A stretch of DNA of 24,970 nucleotides from contig JBKCHH010000073.1 in NCBI GenBank assembly GCA_046302855.1, positions 1 to 24,970 on the forward strand, written 5' to 3'. Made by a program: the position numbers and the translations under genes. Origin of the DNA: JBKCHH01 sp046302855. GTDB lineage: Bacteria > Pseudomonadota > Alphaproteobacteria > Rickettsiales > UBA8987. Shown piece by piece: positions 7,300-14,224 of the stretch. The number at the start of each line of letters is the position of its first letter. The stretch's first letter is position 1. Below the pieces are notes generated by a model. The model saw only the letters and a program-made list of their open reading frames with translations. It made no database searches and was not told where the DNA came from.

Positions 7300-7890
7300 A
7301 TGAGTAAGACTATAACAAAAAAAAGGGTTGCCGTGCTAATTTCTGGCTTTGGCTCTAATCTACAGGCCTTGATAGATGCCTGTGCGGCAAGCAATTATCC
7401 AGCCCAAATAGTTCTAGTTATTTCTAACAAGCCAGATGCTTATGGCTTAGAGCGGGCAAAGAAGGCGGGGATAAAAAACATAAGTATAAATCACAAAAAT
7501 TTTTCTTCTAGAGAAGAATTTGATGCCAAGCTAACGCTAGAGCTAGAAAAAGAAAGGGTGGATATTATTTGTTTAGCAGGCTTTATGAGGCTTTTGACTG
7601 CTAGTTTTATTAACAGATGGCAGGGCAGAATTATAAATATTCACCCCTCCCTTTTGCCAGCCTTTAAGGGGGTTGATGCCATAAGGCAAGCCTTTGATTA
7701 TGGGGTAAAAATTACTGGCGTTTCTGTGCATTATGTGGTGCAAGAAATGGATTCAGGCGAAATTATTCTGCAAAAACCTATTGCTATTGGCAGTAGAGAA
7801 ACTTTAGAACAGCTAGAAAAAAAGGTTCATAAACTAGAGCATTCCTTGTATCCAAAGGCTCTTTTATTGGTGATAAAAAAAATTTTGTAA
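7300..7890 (+). CDS. purN: phosphoribosylglycinamide formyltransferase
   Basis: PurN transfers a formyl group from 10-formyl-tetrahydrofolate to GAR, the third step of de novo purine synthesis. The 196-residue product starts with the nucleotide-binding VAVLISGFGSNLQALI segment. The catalytic residues line up as N113 and H115 in INIHPSLLP and D151 in EMDSGE, matching the Asn-His-Asp set of the family. The usual FKG-L/H segment reads FKGVDAIRQAFDYG. With purH it shows that purines are made de novo. purM, its frequent partner, is not adjacent. The sequence before the ATG is AT-rich, with no ribosome binding site. Confidence 0.95.
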   Translation: MSKTITKKRVAVLISGFGSNLQALIDACAASNYPAQIVLVISNKPDAYGLERAKKAGIKNISINHKNFSSREEFDAKLTLELEKERVDIICLAGFMRLLTASFINRWQGRIINIHPSLLPAFKGVDAIRQAFDYGVKITGVSVHYVVQEMDSGEIILQKPIAIGSRETLEQLEKKVHKLEHSLYPKALLLVIKKIL

Positions 7891-7956
7891 ATAGTGTAAA
7901 AGTGCTGTAGTTAGCTTTTCCCTTTTTTGGGGGGTGTTTTACTCCAAGGGTTTTGA

Positions 7957-7997
7957 GGGTAAAGGTTGCGATATAAGGAGTGATGGCCGAGAGGCTG
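7957..7997 (+). repeat. decayed 5' duplicate of tRNA-Ser and its leader
   Basis: These 41 bases match 8058-8098 at 36 positions with an offset of 101. The last 21 bases (7977-7997) are identical to the acceptor and D-arm part of the tRNA-Ser gene. The copy stops inside the D-loop and lacks the anticodon and T arms, so it cannot make a tRNA. Five differences in the leader suggest it is not brand new, while the tRNA part is unchanged. Confidence 0.85.
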
Positions 7998-8000
7998 CCC

Positions 8001-8024
8001 GCAAAAATAAAGTCTTATTTTTGC
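8001..8024 (+). repeat. perfect 10-bp hairpin between the tRNA-Ser copies
   Basis: GCAAAAATAA (8001-8010) and TTATTTTTGC (8015-8024) are exact inverted copies with an AGTC loop. It lies inside a longer stem made by GAGAGGCTG (7989-7997) and CAGCCTCTC (8043-8051). It has a weak GC end and no following T-run, so it is a poor intrinsic terminator. Confidence 0.6.
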
Positions 8025-8036
8025 TGATTTTAATTT

Positions 8037-8051
8037 CGCCTTCAGCCTCTC
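8037..8051 (-). repeat. inverted copy of tRNA-Ser D-arm sequence
   Basis: CGCCTTCAGCCTCTC is the exact reverse complement of bases 8090-8104 of the downstream tRNA-Ser. Nine of these bases (8043-8051) can also pair with the partial copy at 7989-7997. A transcript covering this region could choose between the two pairings, the longer one masking the real tRNA D-arm. Confidence 0.75.
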
Positions 8052-8077
8052 TGTGAGGGGTTAAGGCAACGATATAC

Positions 8078-8171
8078 GGAGTGATGGCCGAGAGGCTGAA
8101 GGCGGCGGTTTGCTAAACCGTTATACGACCCAAAAGTTGTATCGAGGGTTCGAATCCCTCTCACTCCGCCA
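8078..8171 (+). tRNA. tRNA-Ser (anticodon GCT)
   Basis: A complete class II tRNA is visible. The acceptor stem GGAGTGA (8078-8084) pairs with TCACTCC (8161-8167), followed by discriminator G and an encoded CCA (8169-8171). The D-arm begins TGGCCGAGAGGCTGAAGGC. The anticodon stem-loop is GCGGT-TTGCTAA-ACCGT, giving anticodon GCT for AGC/AGT serine codons. A long variable arm follows (CGACCCAAAAGTTGTATCG region), as expected for serine. The T-arm reads GAGGGTTCGAATCCCTC. The gene sits beside an accessory segment and a partial copy of itself, which suggests past insertion or duplication here. Confidence 0.97.
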
Positions 8172-8233
8172 GCCTTCAAATGTCAGAAGAAGCCTTCGTA
8201 AGTCAGGCAGGCGCCTTGGAAGAAGTCTGAAGT
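8172..8233 (+). repeat. short imperfect tandem repeat after the tRNA
   Basis: GCCTTCAAATGTCAG (8172-8186) and GCCTTCGTAAGTCAG (8192-8206) agree at 12 of 15 bases with a 20-base period. A third, weaker copy (GCCTTGGAAGAAGTCTG) starts near 8213. The stretch from 8172 to 8392 is richer in G and C than the genes around it and contains no convincing ORF on either strand. Confidence 0.4.
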
Positions 8234-8392
8234 TTTCTAGCTGTTGTGAAGGCTAATCAGCGAGTTAATTACTTCTTGTAATTCTGATTGAAAATGAGTA
8301 ACTTCATCTGAAATTGAGATGGTTTCAGGCGTAGCTTAATTCTCTTGCACAAGTTCTTCTCTACCGAGGCTGTGCACTCGTGAGAAAATAAG

Positions 8393-8421
8393 TTCACAGC
8401 TAACCGCGACTCAGTTATAAT
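8393..8421 (+). promoter_or_regulatory. strong sigma-70 promoter of the accessory gene
   Basis: TTCACA (8393-8398, five of six to the -35 consensus) is followed after exactly 17 bases by TATAAT (8416-8421, perfect -10). The -10 box lies about 27 bases before the start codon at 8449. This is the best promoter match in the window, and it drives the one gene with foreign composition. Confidence 0.6.
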
Positions 8422-8437
8422 TATTCTGGCTATATTT

Positions 8438-8443
8438 GGAGGT
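8438..8443 (+). promoter_or_regulatory. canonical Shine-Dalgarno site GGAGGT
   Basis: GGAGGT lies five bases before the ATG at 8449. It stands out because almost no other gene in the window has a recognisable site, and it supports both the start choice and a foreign origin of the gene. Confidence 0.75.
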
Positions 8444-8448
8444 ATAAA

Positions 8449-8835
8449 ATGATACCAAACATCATTACGTTTCCTGAAAATTTTTGGTTTGCGGCGGCTT
8501 CCGTTACATCATTGGTCATCGCTTTGCTCCACTATTTTGGTGGGGGAAGAGAACACCATCGTCCCATGCTCAATGCTCCGATTAGAGAAGTGGATAAGGG
8601 GGTTTGGTTTGCGCTTTGGCACTTCGTAACCGCCACACTGATTTTGATGGCCGCGAGTCTCTGGATTGCCGCTATAGGTCAGGCGTCTTTTGCATTATTT
8701 CCTCTAGCTCTTAGCTTGGTTTGTACGGCACTTTTCTTTTTTGAGACATTGAGGCGTTTTAAGCGCCTTTTGGCTTTACCTCAATGGATTTTGTTTACTT
8801 TGCTTAGTCTTCTTATTGGAGCTGGTTTTTGTTAG
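8449..8835 (+). CDS. four-helix membrane protein of unknown function, likely acquired
   Basis: The 128-residue product is not assigned to a named family. It shows four hydrophobic segments: about residues 13-30 (AAASVTSLVIALLHYF), 52-73 (WFALWHFVTATLILMAASLWIA), 78-97 and 110-127. Histidines occur at the end of helix 1 (LLHYFGGGREHH) and in helix 2 (LWHF), the layout of a small family of 4-TM bacterial proteins with conserved His that I cannot name firmly. Base composition and codons (GCC, GCG, CGC, CTC) are clearly richer in GC than the neighbours. It has its own canonical promoter and GGAGGT site and lies just after a tRNA-Ser gene. Acquisition by transfer is the simplest reading. An inner-membrane location is inferred. 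Confidence 0.85.
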   Translation: MIPNIITFPENFWFAAASVTSLVIALLHYFGGGREHHRPMLNAPIREVDKGVWFALWHFVTATLILMAASLWIAAIGQASFALFPLALSLVCTALFFFETLRRFKRLLALPQWILFTLLSLLIGAGFC

Positions 8836-8928
8836 ATACTTCAAGCTTCTGCGAGAGAAACTTTAAGAGGCTGGCACACAACGCACCGCCATTTTATAAG
8901 TCTAATAAATCCTATTACTTAACAATAG

Positions 8929-9090
8929 CTAAGATGCTATACTCCACAGTTCTTCCACGCATTTTGCCATGGTTTTGGAGCTTCTAGCGATGGGGTTGGT
9001 GTGATAAAAATTATCTACCGATGAGGTGATTTTTTTGGTAGTTAGTTTTTCATCTTTAGAAGCATTAGCCTTAAACTCTGCTCGGCTCAT
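8929..9090 (-). CDS. 53-residue protein resembling the NuoG C-terminal tail
   Basis: On the minus strand an ATG (9088-9090) lies two bases after the map stop codon, and an intact frame of 53 codons ends with TAG at 8929. The middle reads DNFYHTNPIARSSKTMAKC, very close to the FYLTNPIARASxVMAEC ending that I recall in alphaproteobacterial NuoG, the large Fe-S subunit of NADH dehydrogenase. Only this tail is present; there is no NuoG sequence upstream, since map and kdsB occupy that place. The N-terminal 20 residues are charged and lysine-rich. Codon use matches the genome. It could be a split-off NuoG piece that still joins complex I, a duplicated relic, or an unrelated small protein. Coding status is moderately certain; the role is not known. 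Confidence 0.65.
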   Translation of the reverse strand: MSRAEFKANASKDEKLTTKKITSSVDNFYHTNPIARSSKTMAKCVEELWSIAS

Positions 9091-9092
9091 GA

Positions 9093-9902
9093 CTATATAC
9101 CTAGATTTGGATAATCCAACCCCTTAGCTGATTTAGTAAAAATCTCATAGCCAGTTTCTGTAACCCCTATGGTATGTTCAAACTGGGCGGAAAGAGATTT
9201 ATCTTTGGTGGTAACCGTCCAGCCATCATGCTTGGAAAGAATGGTATCTTCGCCCCCTAAATTTATCATGGGTTCAATGGTGAAAAACATGCCAGTTTCT
9301 AGTGTTTCACCACTATTTTTGCTACCATAATGCAAAATATTGGGCTTGGTGTGAAAAATCTTGCCAATGCCATGCCCACAGTAATCTTTCACTATGCCAT
9401 AGCCCAGTTTATTGATGTAAGATTCTATCGCAAAGCCAATATCCCCTACCCTATTACCTGGTTTTACCTGCTCAATACCAAGCATCATTGCCTTATAGGT
9501 TGCCTCTACTAGCTTTTGTGCCTTTAGAGGAACTTTTTTGCCCACAAAATAGGTTCTAGAAGTATCGCCGTGCCAGCCATCTACAATTACGGTAACATCA
9601 ACATTTACAATATCACCATCTTGCAGAATTTGATTATCCGATGGAATACCGTGGCAAACCACATGGTTCACACTGGTGCAGACCGATTTAGGAAAGCCCC
9701 TATAGTTAAGCGGCGCTGGAATTGCCCCTGCCTGCAAAATTTTTTCGTGGCAGAAATTATTAATTGCGTTGGTGCTAAGCCCAGCTTTAATAAAACCCAC
9801 CAAATCATCTAGAATTTGTGATGCCAGCAGGCCAGCCTTCCGCATCCCCACAAAATCTTGCGGAGAGTGAATTATTATGCCCTGTTTGTTTACGCTAACC
9901 AT
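9093..9902 (-). CDS. map: methionine aminopeptidase, type I
   Basis: This enzyme removes the N-terminal methionine from new proteins using two metal ions. All five metal ligands are visible: D102 and D113 (NVDVTVIVDGWHGDTSR), H177 (CGHGIG), E210 (TIEPM) and E242 (QFEHT). H84 in VVCHGIP is the usual substrate-contacting histidine. The length of 269 residues and the absence of an N-terminal zinc finger fit bacterial type Ia. The start overlaps the end of kdsB by 8 bases, and the NuoG-tail-like ORF follows after 2 bases, so the three are probably one transcript. Identity is certain. Confidence 0.97.
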   Translation of the reverse strand: MVSVNKQGIIIHSPQDFVGMRKAGLLASQILDDLVGFIKAGLSTNAINNFCHEKILQAGAIPAPLNYRGFPKSVCTSVNHVVCHGIPSDNQILQDGDIVNVDVTVIVDGWHGDTSRTYFVGKKVPLKAQKLVEATYKAMMLGIEQVKPGNRVGDIGFAIESYINKLGYGIVKDYCGHGIGKIFHTKPNILHYGSKNSGETLETGMFFTIEPMINLGGEDTILSKHDGWTVTTKDKSLSAQFEHTIGVTETGYEIFTKSAKGLDYPNLGI

Positions 9903-10635
9903 TGTTTTTGTTTTGAAGTATTTGCCTAACCTTATCTAAATCTTCTTTAGTATCAACCCCTAGAGGGAAGGAATTGGTAATTTTTACCACTATCTTCATG
10001 CCATTTTCTAAGGCACGAAGCTGTTCTAGCGATTCCCTTTTTTCTAACACAGATGGCTTTAGCGAAACAAATTTTTCCAAAGCGCTTGCCCTGTAAGCGT
10101 AAATGCCAATATGGTGGTAATATTCATCATTATTTTTACTGTAGGGAATGGGCGAACGGCTAAAATACAGGGCATTGCCCACCGTTTTATTTATGAAAGC
10201 AATGGCTATTTTTACTATGTTTGGGTTTTCAACCTCCTGCCTTAAACTTATTGGATTGGCTAGGGTGGCTATATCGCAATTATTATTCTTAATGGCTTCT
10301 AGCACATCATCTATATTTTTAGGGTCAAGAAGGGGTAAATCGCCCTGAAGATTAATTATAATATCGTATTTTTTGCCAATTTTGCCATAGGCCTGCCAAA
10401 TTCTATCTGTGCCAGAAGGCAAATTGGCATCAGTTAAAATGGCGTTTAGATTATGCGATTTGGCTATATCGTAAATTTCTTTGTCACCACAGGCAATAAA
10501 TACATCCTTTATGCTAGATTTTAATGCTTGTTTTGCAACCCTAATTATCATCGGCAAGCCCTCAATATCTAGCAGAACCTTGTTAGGCAGGCGAGTAGAG
10601 GCAAGGCGGGCGGGAATTATTATTACAGATTTCAT
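9895..10635 (-). CDS. kdsB: 3-deoxy-manno-octulosonate cytidylyltransferase (CMP-Kdo synthetase)
   Basis: KdsB activates Kdo as CMP-Kdo for lipopolysaccharide core synthesis, so the cell probably makes a Kdo-containing outer membrane. The 246-residue product begins IIIPARLASTRLPNKVLLDIEGLP, the nucleotide-binding signature. It also has PSGTDRIWQA (near 93-102) and INLQGDLPLLDP (near 123-134; the common form is QGDEPLI, here with L for E), and ends with the FPLGVDTKEDLDKVR segment. Other kds genes are not in the window. It heads the kdsB-map-small ORF run on the minus strand and diverges from the cytochrome c gene across about 94 bases. Confidence 0.94.
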   Translation of the reverse strand: MKSVIIIPARLASTRLPNKVLLDIEGLPMIIRVAKQALKSSIKDVFIACGDKEIYDIAKSHNLNAILTDANLPSGTDRIWQAYGKIGKKYDIIINLQGDLPLLDPKNIDDVLEAIKNNNCDIATLANPISLRQEVENPNIVKIAIAFINKTVGNALYFSRSPIPYSKNNDEYYHHIGIYAYRASALEKFVSLKPSVLEKRESLEQLRALENGMKIVVKITNSFPLGVDTKEDLDKVRQILQNKNNG

Positions 10636-10729
10636 TATTTGTTTTAAAATATGATATTCAAATATAAATTGATTATTCTAAAGCTATTTACTATTTTTGA
10701 GAATATTTTCAATCTTCAATGCTATTTTA

Positions 10730-11317
10730 ATGAACTTTCTAGAAATAAACAAATTAATTTCCGCCATTTTAATAGCCCTAATTATTGTATTTGGGGCGGG
10801 GCTTGTATCAAAACTTTTTTATCGCCCAAGTTATGAACCCTTTGTAAGGGGCTTTGAAGTAGAAGTTACGGGTGTTGAAGGGGTTGCCTCTAGCAAAAAA
10901 GAGGTAAATATGATGGAGCTAATTTTTTCTGCCCTATCTGCCCCAACTGGAGCTGAAGCAGGGGCGAAAATAGCTAAACAGTGCTTGCAATGCCACAGCT
11001 TTGGCAAGGCAGAGGGCAATAAGATTGGACCTAACCTATGGGGTATTGTGGGTAAAAAACAGGCATCCAAAGAAGGGTTTGAATATTCCAAAGCCTTCCA
11101 AGCCTTAAATGGCGTGTGGGATTATGAAAACCTATCAAAATTCATCAACAACCCCGCCAAATACGCTAAGGGAACAAAAATGAGCTATGCTGGCGTAAAA
11201 AAGGCAGAAGACCTAGCCAATGTTATAGCCTATTTAAGGGAAAACAGCGATTCCAAATACCCAATGCCAAAGGTAGAGAAGAAGGTTGAGGAAAAAAAGG
11301 CGGATGATAAAAAGTAA
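10730..11317 (+). CDS. cycM: membrane-anchored cytochrome c (CycM / c552 type)
   Basis: This 195-residue protein has a single N-terminal membrane anchor (about residues 9-30, LISAILIALIIVFGAGLVSKLF) and a class I cytochrome c domain facing the periplasm. Heme attachment is CLQCH at residues 85-89. The axial methionine is M151 in KGTKMSYAGV, and GPNLWGIVG is typical. Such anchored cytochromes pass electrons from the bc1 complex to the terminal oxidase in alphaproteobacteria. The C-terminus is a lysine- and glutamate-rich tail (VEKKVEEKKADDKK). An upstream TTG at 10697 would add 11 residues; the ATG at 10730 places the anchor as usual and is preferred. The symbol follows the resemblance to CycM. 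Confidence 0.92.
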   Translation: MNFLEINKLISAILIALIIVFGAGLVSKLFYRPSYEPFVRGFEVEVTGVEGVASSKKEVNMMELIFSALSAPTGAEAGAKIAKQCLQCHSFGKAEGNKIGPNLWGIVGKKQASKEGFEYSKAFQALNGVWDYENLSKFINNPAKYAKGTKMSYAGVKKAEDLANVIAYLRENSDSKYPMPKVEKKVEEKKADDKK

Positions 11318-11325
11318 TTTTTAAT

Positions 11326-11685
11326 CTACCCACCCAGCTTGCCTAGCTTTTTGCCAGAAAGAATGTGGATGTGAAAGTGGAATACGCTCTGCCCAGATTT
11401 TGCCCCATTGTTAGTTACCAGCCTAAAATCATCAATTTTTAATTCTGCCACAATTTGGTTCACCCTTTTAAAAAACTCGCCAATTTCTTTATTGTTAGCC
11501 CTTGTGGTAAAGTCTGTAAATGAAGTATATTCGCCCTTTGGAACTATTAAAATATGGGTGGGTGCATCTGGGTAGGCATCATGAAAGGCTAAAACAGAAT
11601 CATCTTCATAAATTTTTTTGGCAGGAATTTTTCCATTCAAAATCTTTGCAAATATATTTTCTTTATCGTAAATAGGCTTGGTCAT
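11326..11685 (-). CDS. HIT family (HINT-type) nucleotide-binding protein
   Basis: The 119-residue protein is a histidine triad hydrolase or transferase of the HINT branch, which acts on purine nucleoside phosphoramidates. The triad HFHIHI is at residues 103-108. The N-terminal half shows IFAKILNGKIPAKKIYEDD and the APTHILIVPK segment. The size is typical. The start lies only 11 bases from the start of divergent purH, so the promoters of both genes must reach into each other's coding sequence. The 3' end meets the cytochrome c gene with 8 bases between stops. Confidence 0.94.
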   Translation of the reverse strand: MTKPIYDKENIFAKILNGKIPAKKIYEDDSVLAFHDAYPDAPTHILIVPKGEYTSFTDFTTRANNKEIGEFFKRVNQIVAELKIDDFRLVTNNGAKSGQSVFHFHIHILSGKKLGKLGG

Positions 11686-11696
11686 AAATTTATTAT

Positions 11697-13235
11697 ATGA
11701 ATATTAAGCGGGCATTAATTTCAGTTTCTAACAAAGAAGGTATAGTTGAACTTGCAGAATTTTTGCAAGCAAAAAATATCGATATTATTTCAACTGGTGG
11801 CACTTACGATTTGCTTACCAAAAACAACATCAAGGCAAAAAAAGTAGCTGAAATTACGGGCTTTCCAGAAATTTTAGATGGCAGGGTAAAAACTCTGCAC
11901 CCTAAAATCCACGCTGGCATTTTGGCAGATGCAAATAATAAAGAGCATTTAAACCAACTAAAGCAACATAATATAGAAAAAATAGACTTGGTGGTTATTA
12001 ATCTATACCCTTTTGAGGAGGTTTTACAAAAAACCAGCCAAGAGGAAGATATAATAGAAAATATAGATATTGGTGGACCAGCCATGGTTAGAGCCTCTGC
12101 CAAAAACTATCCCTCCACCATAATTTTAACCAATCCCAACCAATATAAGCAATTTGTTGAAAAATTTGAAACTATTGGGTTAGAACAAAGGAAAATCTAT
12201 GCTTTTGAGGCATTTTCTCACACCGCTAGGTATGATAGCCTAATCGCCCAATATTTCTCAGCTGAACAAAAATCCTTCCCACAAAACTATAGCATTTCTG
12301 GCACTAAAGTGAGCGATTTAAGATACGGCGAAAATCCCCATCAAAAAGCAGCCCTCTATAGCTTTGCAAAAAACGCCCCAAATTCAATAATTTCCGCCAA
12401 AAAATTACAAGGGAAGGAACTTAGTTTTAATAATATAATAGATGCAGATTCGGCTTGGGAGCTTGTTTCTTCATTCGATAATACCAAGCCAGTAGTTGGA
12501 ATTATAAAGCACGCAAACCCATGTGGCGTTGCCATAGCAGGCTCGCAATTAGAAGCATTTGATAGGGCTTTAAGGTGTGATGAGGTAAGTAGTTTTGGTG
12601 GCATTTTTGTTTTTAACACAGAAATTGAAAAAGAAACCGCAGAGGCAATATCCAAAAGGTTCTTAGAGGTATTAATTGCCCCTAAAATTTCTTTAGAAGT
12701 GCTAGAGATTTTAAAAAAGAAAAAGAATTTAATAATTCTAGAAAACCCTTTAAAAACAACAGCTTCTAATGAGAGGGTTTTTAAAAATATCAATGGCGGA
12801 TTTATTCTGCAAGATACTGATAATAAACAGGTTTTAATGGAAGATTTAATTAACGCCACCAGAAGCTATCCAAGCAAGGCGGAGTATGAAGATTTGCTAT
12901 TTGCCTTTAAGGTAATAAAATTCGTTCACTCAAACGCTATTTTATTGGTTAAGGATGGCGCTACCATTGGCATAGGGGCAGGGCAAATGAGCCGTGTAGA
13001 TGCGGTAAAAATTGCCATTCAGAAGGCTCAAGCTAGTGGCTTTGATTTAAAAGGAGCGGTTTTGGCTTCAGATGCCTTTTTCCCCTTCCCAGATTCCATT
13101 AACCTTATAGCCGAATATGGCATTAATAGTGTTATTCAACCCGGCGGCTCAATAAGGGATAATGAGGTTATAGAGGCATGCAACAAATACGATATTTCTA
13201 TGGTTTTTTCAGGCGTTAGGAGCTTTAGGCATTAA
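11697..13235 (+). CDS. purH: bifunctional AICAR transformylase / IMP cyclohydrolase
   Basis: PurH performs the last two steps of IMP synthesis: formylation of AICAR with 10-formyl-THF, then ring closure. The 512-residue product has the N-terminal cyclohydrolase domain (ALISVSNKEGIVELA, IISTGGTYDLL, GRVKTLHPKIHAGIL). The transformylase domain follows, with LRYGENPHQKAALY, the catalytic IIKHANPCGVA (Lys-His pair), GAGQMSRVDA and the C-terminal SDAFFPFPDSI. The length fits the family. It works with PurN and with the folate pool maintained by FolC. The start is an ATG right after TTTATTAT with no ribosome binding site, only 11 bases from the divergent HIT gene. Confidence 0.97.
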   Translation: MNIKRALISVSNKEGIVELAEFLQAKNIDIISTGGTYDLLTKNNIKAKKVAEITGFPEILDGRVKTLHPKIHAGILADANNKEHLNQLKQHNIEKIDLVVINLYPFEEVLQKTSQEEDIIENIDIGGPAMVRASAKNYPSTIILTNPNQYKQFVEKFETIGLEQRKIYAFEAFSHTARYDSLIAQYFSAEQKSFPQNYSISGTKVSDLRYGENPHQKAALYSFAKNAPNSIISAKKLQGKELSFNNIIDADSAWELVSSFDNTKPVVGIIKHANPCGVAIAGSQLEAFDRALRCDEVSSFGGIFVFNTEIEKETAEAISKRFLEVLIAPKISLEVLEILKKKKNLIILENPLKTTASNERVFKNINGGFILQDTDNKQVLMEDLINATRSYPSKAEYEDLLFAFKVIKFVHSNAILLVKDGATIGIGAGQMSRVDAVKIAIQKAQASGFDLKGAVLASDAFFPFPDSINLIAEYGINSVIQPGGSIRDNEVIEACNKYDISMVFSGVRSFRH

Positions 13236-13243
13236 ATAACACC

Positions 13244-14170
13244 TCAACTCAAAACCGCATCCCAATACAAGCCCTTGGCATTTAGTCCATAAAGATTTTC
13301 TAGCTCTCTATATCCTATTGGAGAGGTGATGTTAATTTCCGTTAGCTTTTCGCCGATTACATCTATACCGCAAGAAATTATCTGGTGCTTTTTTAAAAAC
13401 TCACCCACCTTGTTGGCAATTTGCATCTCTTTGGTTGAAATATCGGTCTTATCTAGGCTACCACCCTGCATAAGGTTGGCAACAAATGAACCCTTTTTTG
13501 GCCTTCGCAAAATTGCCCCTGCTACCTTGCCATTAATTAATAGAATCCTTTTATCGCCATCATAAACTTGCGATAAAAACTCTTGCACAACTAAAGGGGA
13601 ATTAAACTTTTTTACTAGCTTTTGTATAAGGGAAGGCTTTATTTTATCCCCCAAATTAAATTTTAGAATAAACTGCCCGCCAAAAAAATATAGAGGCTTT
13701 ATAACTATTGCCTGAAAGTTTTTTCTAAACAACTCAATCTCTTGCACATTTTGACTAATTAAGGTTTTGGGCGTAAAATCTGTAAAAAGCAGGGGCGATA
13801 TTTTTTCTGGAAAGTTACGAATAATAGATGGTTTGTTTACCATCTTAACCTTGCCCTCCAAACTTTCTAACAGATAGGTGTTGGTTAGATAATTTAAATC
13901 AAAGGGTGGATCATTTCTTAAATGAATGGCATCTGCCTGTTCTAGCTTAAAGTTTTTTTCCTCGCTAAAATTAATGAAGTTAAAGGAATTTAAATTGATG
14001 GATTTTACCCTTCTAGCCTTGGCGAACAAGCCTGTATTATAACTTAAGTCTGCAACATTATACTGCCACACCTCATAACCCCTATTTAGCCCTTCTAGCA
14101 TTAAACATAGGGTATTATCTTTTTTATAATTGAAATCTTTGATATTTGAGGTTTGAAATAAATGTATCAT
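13244..14170 (-). CDS. gshB: glutathione synthetase (ATP-grasp)
   Basis: GshB joins gamma-glutamylcysteine to glycine using ATP, in the cytosol. The 308-residue product has the family marks: HLRNDPPFDLNYL (the usual R-x-DPPFD), VVQEFLSQVYDGDKRILLING, a GAILRRPKKGSFVANLMQGG nucleotide loop, and CGIDVIGEKLTEINITSPIG. Two deviations appear. The usual KPL-DGMGG reads KPLYFFGG, and the closing TSPTG reads TSPIG. They do not remove metal ligands, so the enzyme may well be active. gshA is not in the window. It diverges from the TPR gene over 54 bases. Confidence 0.88.
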   Translation of the reverse strand: MIHLFQTSNIKDFNYKKDNTLCLMLEGLNRGYEVWQYNVADLSYNTGLFAKARRVKSINLNSFNFINFSEEKNFKLEQADAIHLRNDPPFDLNYLTNTYLLESLEGKVKMVNKPSIIRNFPEKISPLLFTDFTPKTLISQNVQEIELFRKNFQAIVIKPLYFFGGQFILKFNLGDKIKPSLIQKLVKKFNSPLVVQEFLSQVYDGDKRILLINGKVAGAILRRPKKGSFVANLMQGGSLDKTDISTKEMQIANKVGEFLKKHQIISCGIDVIGEKLTEINITSPIGYRELENLYGLNAKGLYWDAVLS

Positions 14171-14224
14171 AGCTGTTGATTGTTCTTCTAGTTAACTATA
14201 GAAACTAATTTTTAGGTAAAAACC

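Noticed and set aside
7891..7956. GC-rich stretch with CCCTTTTTTGG and CCAAGGG after purN as a terminator
   Set aside because: The pairing is interrupted and no T-run follows the stem; it is too weak to call.
8172..8392. Second attachment site or integrase remnant downstream of tRNA-Ser
   Set aside because: No repeat of the tRNA 3' end (CTCTCACTCCGCCA) was found up to 9090 and no integrase-like frame is present.
11804..12103. 99-codon frame antisense to purH, and other long antisense frames such as 12356-12859
   Set aside because: They mirror the codon pattern of the real gene on the other strand and show no protein family features.
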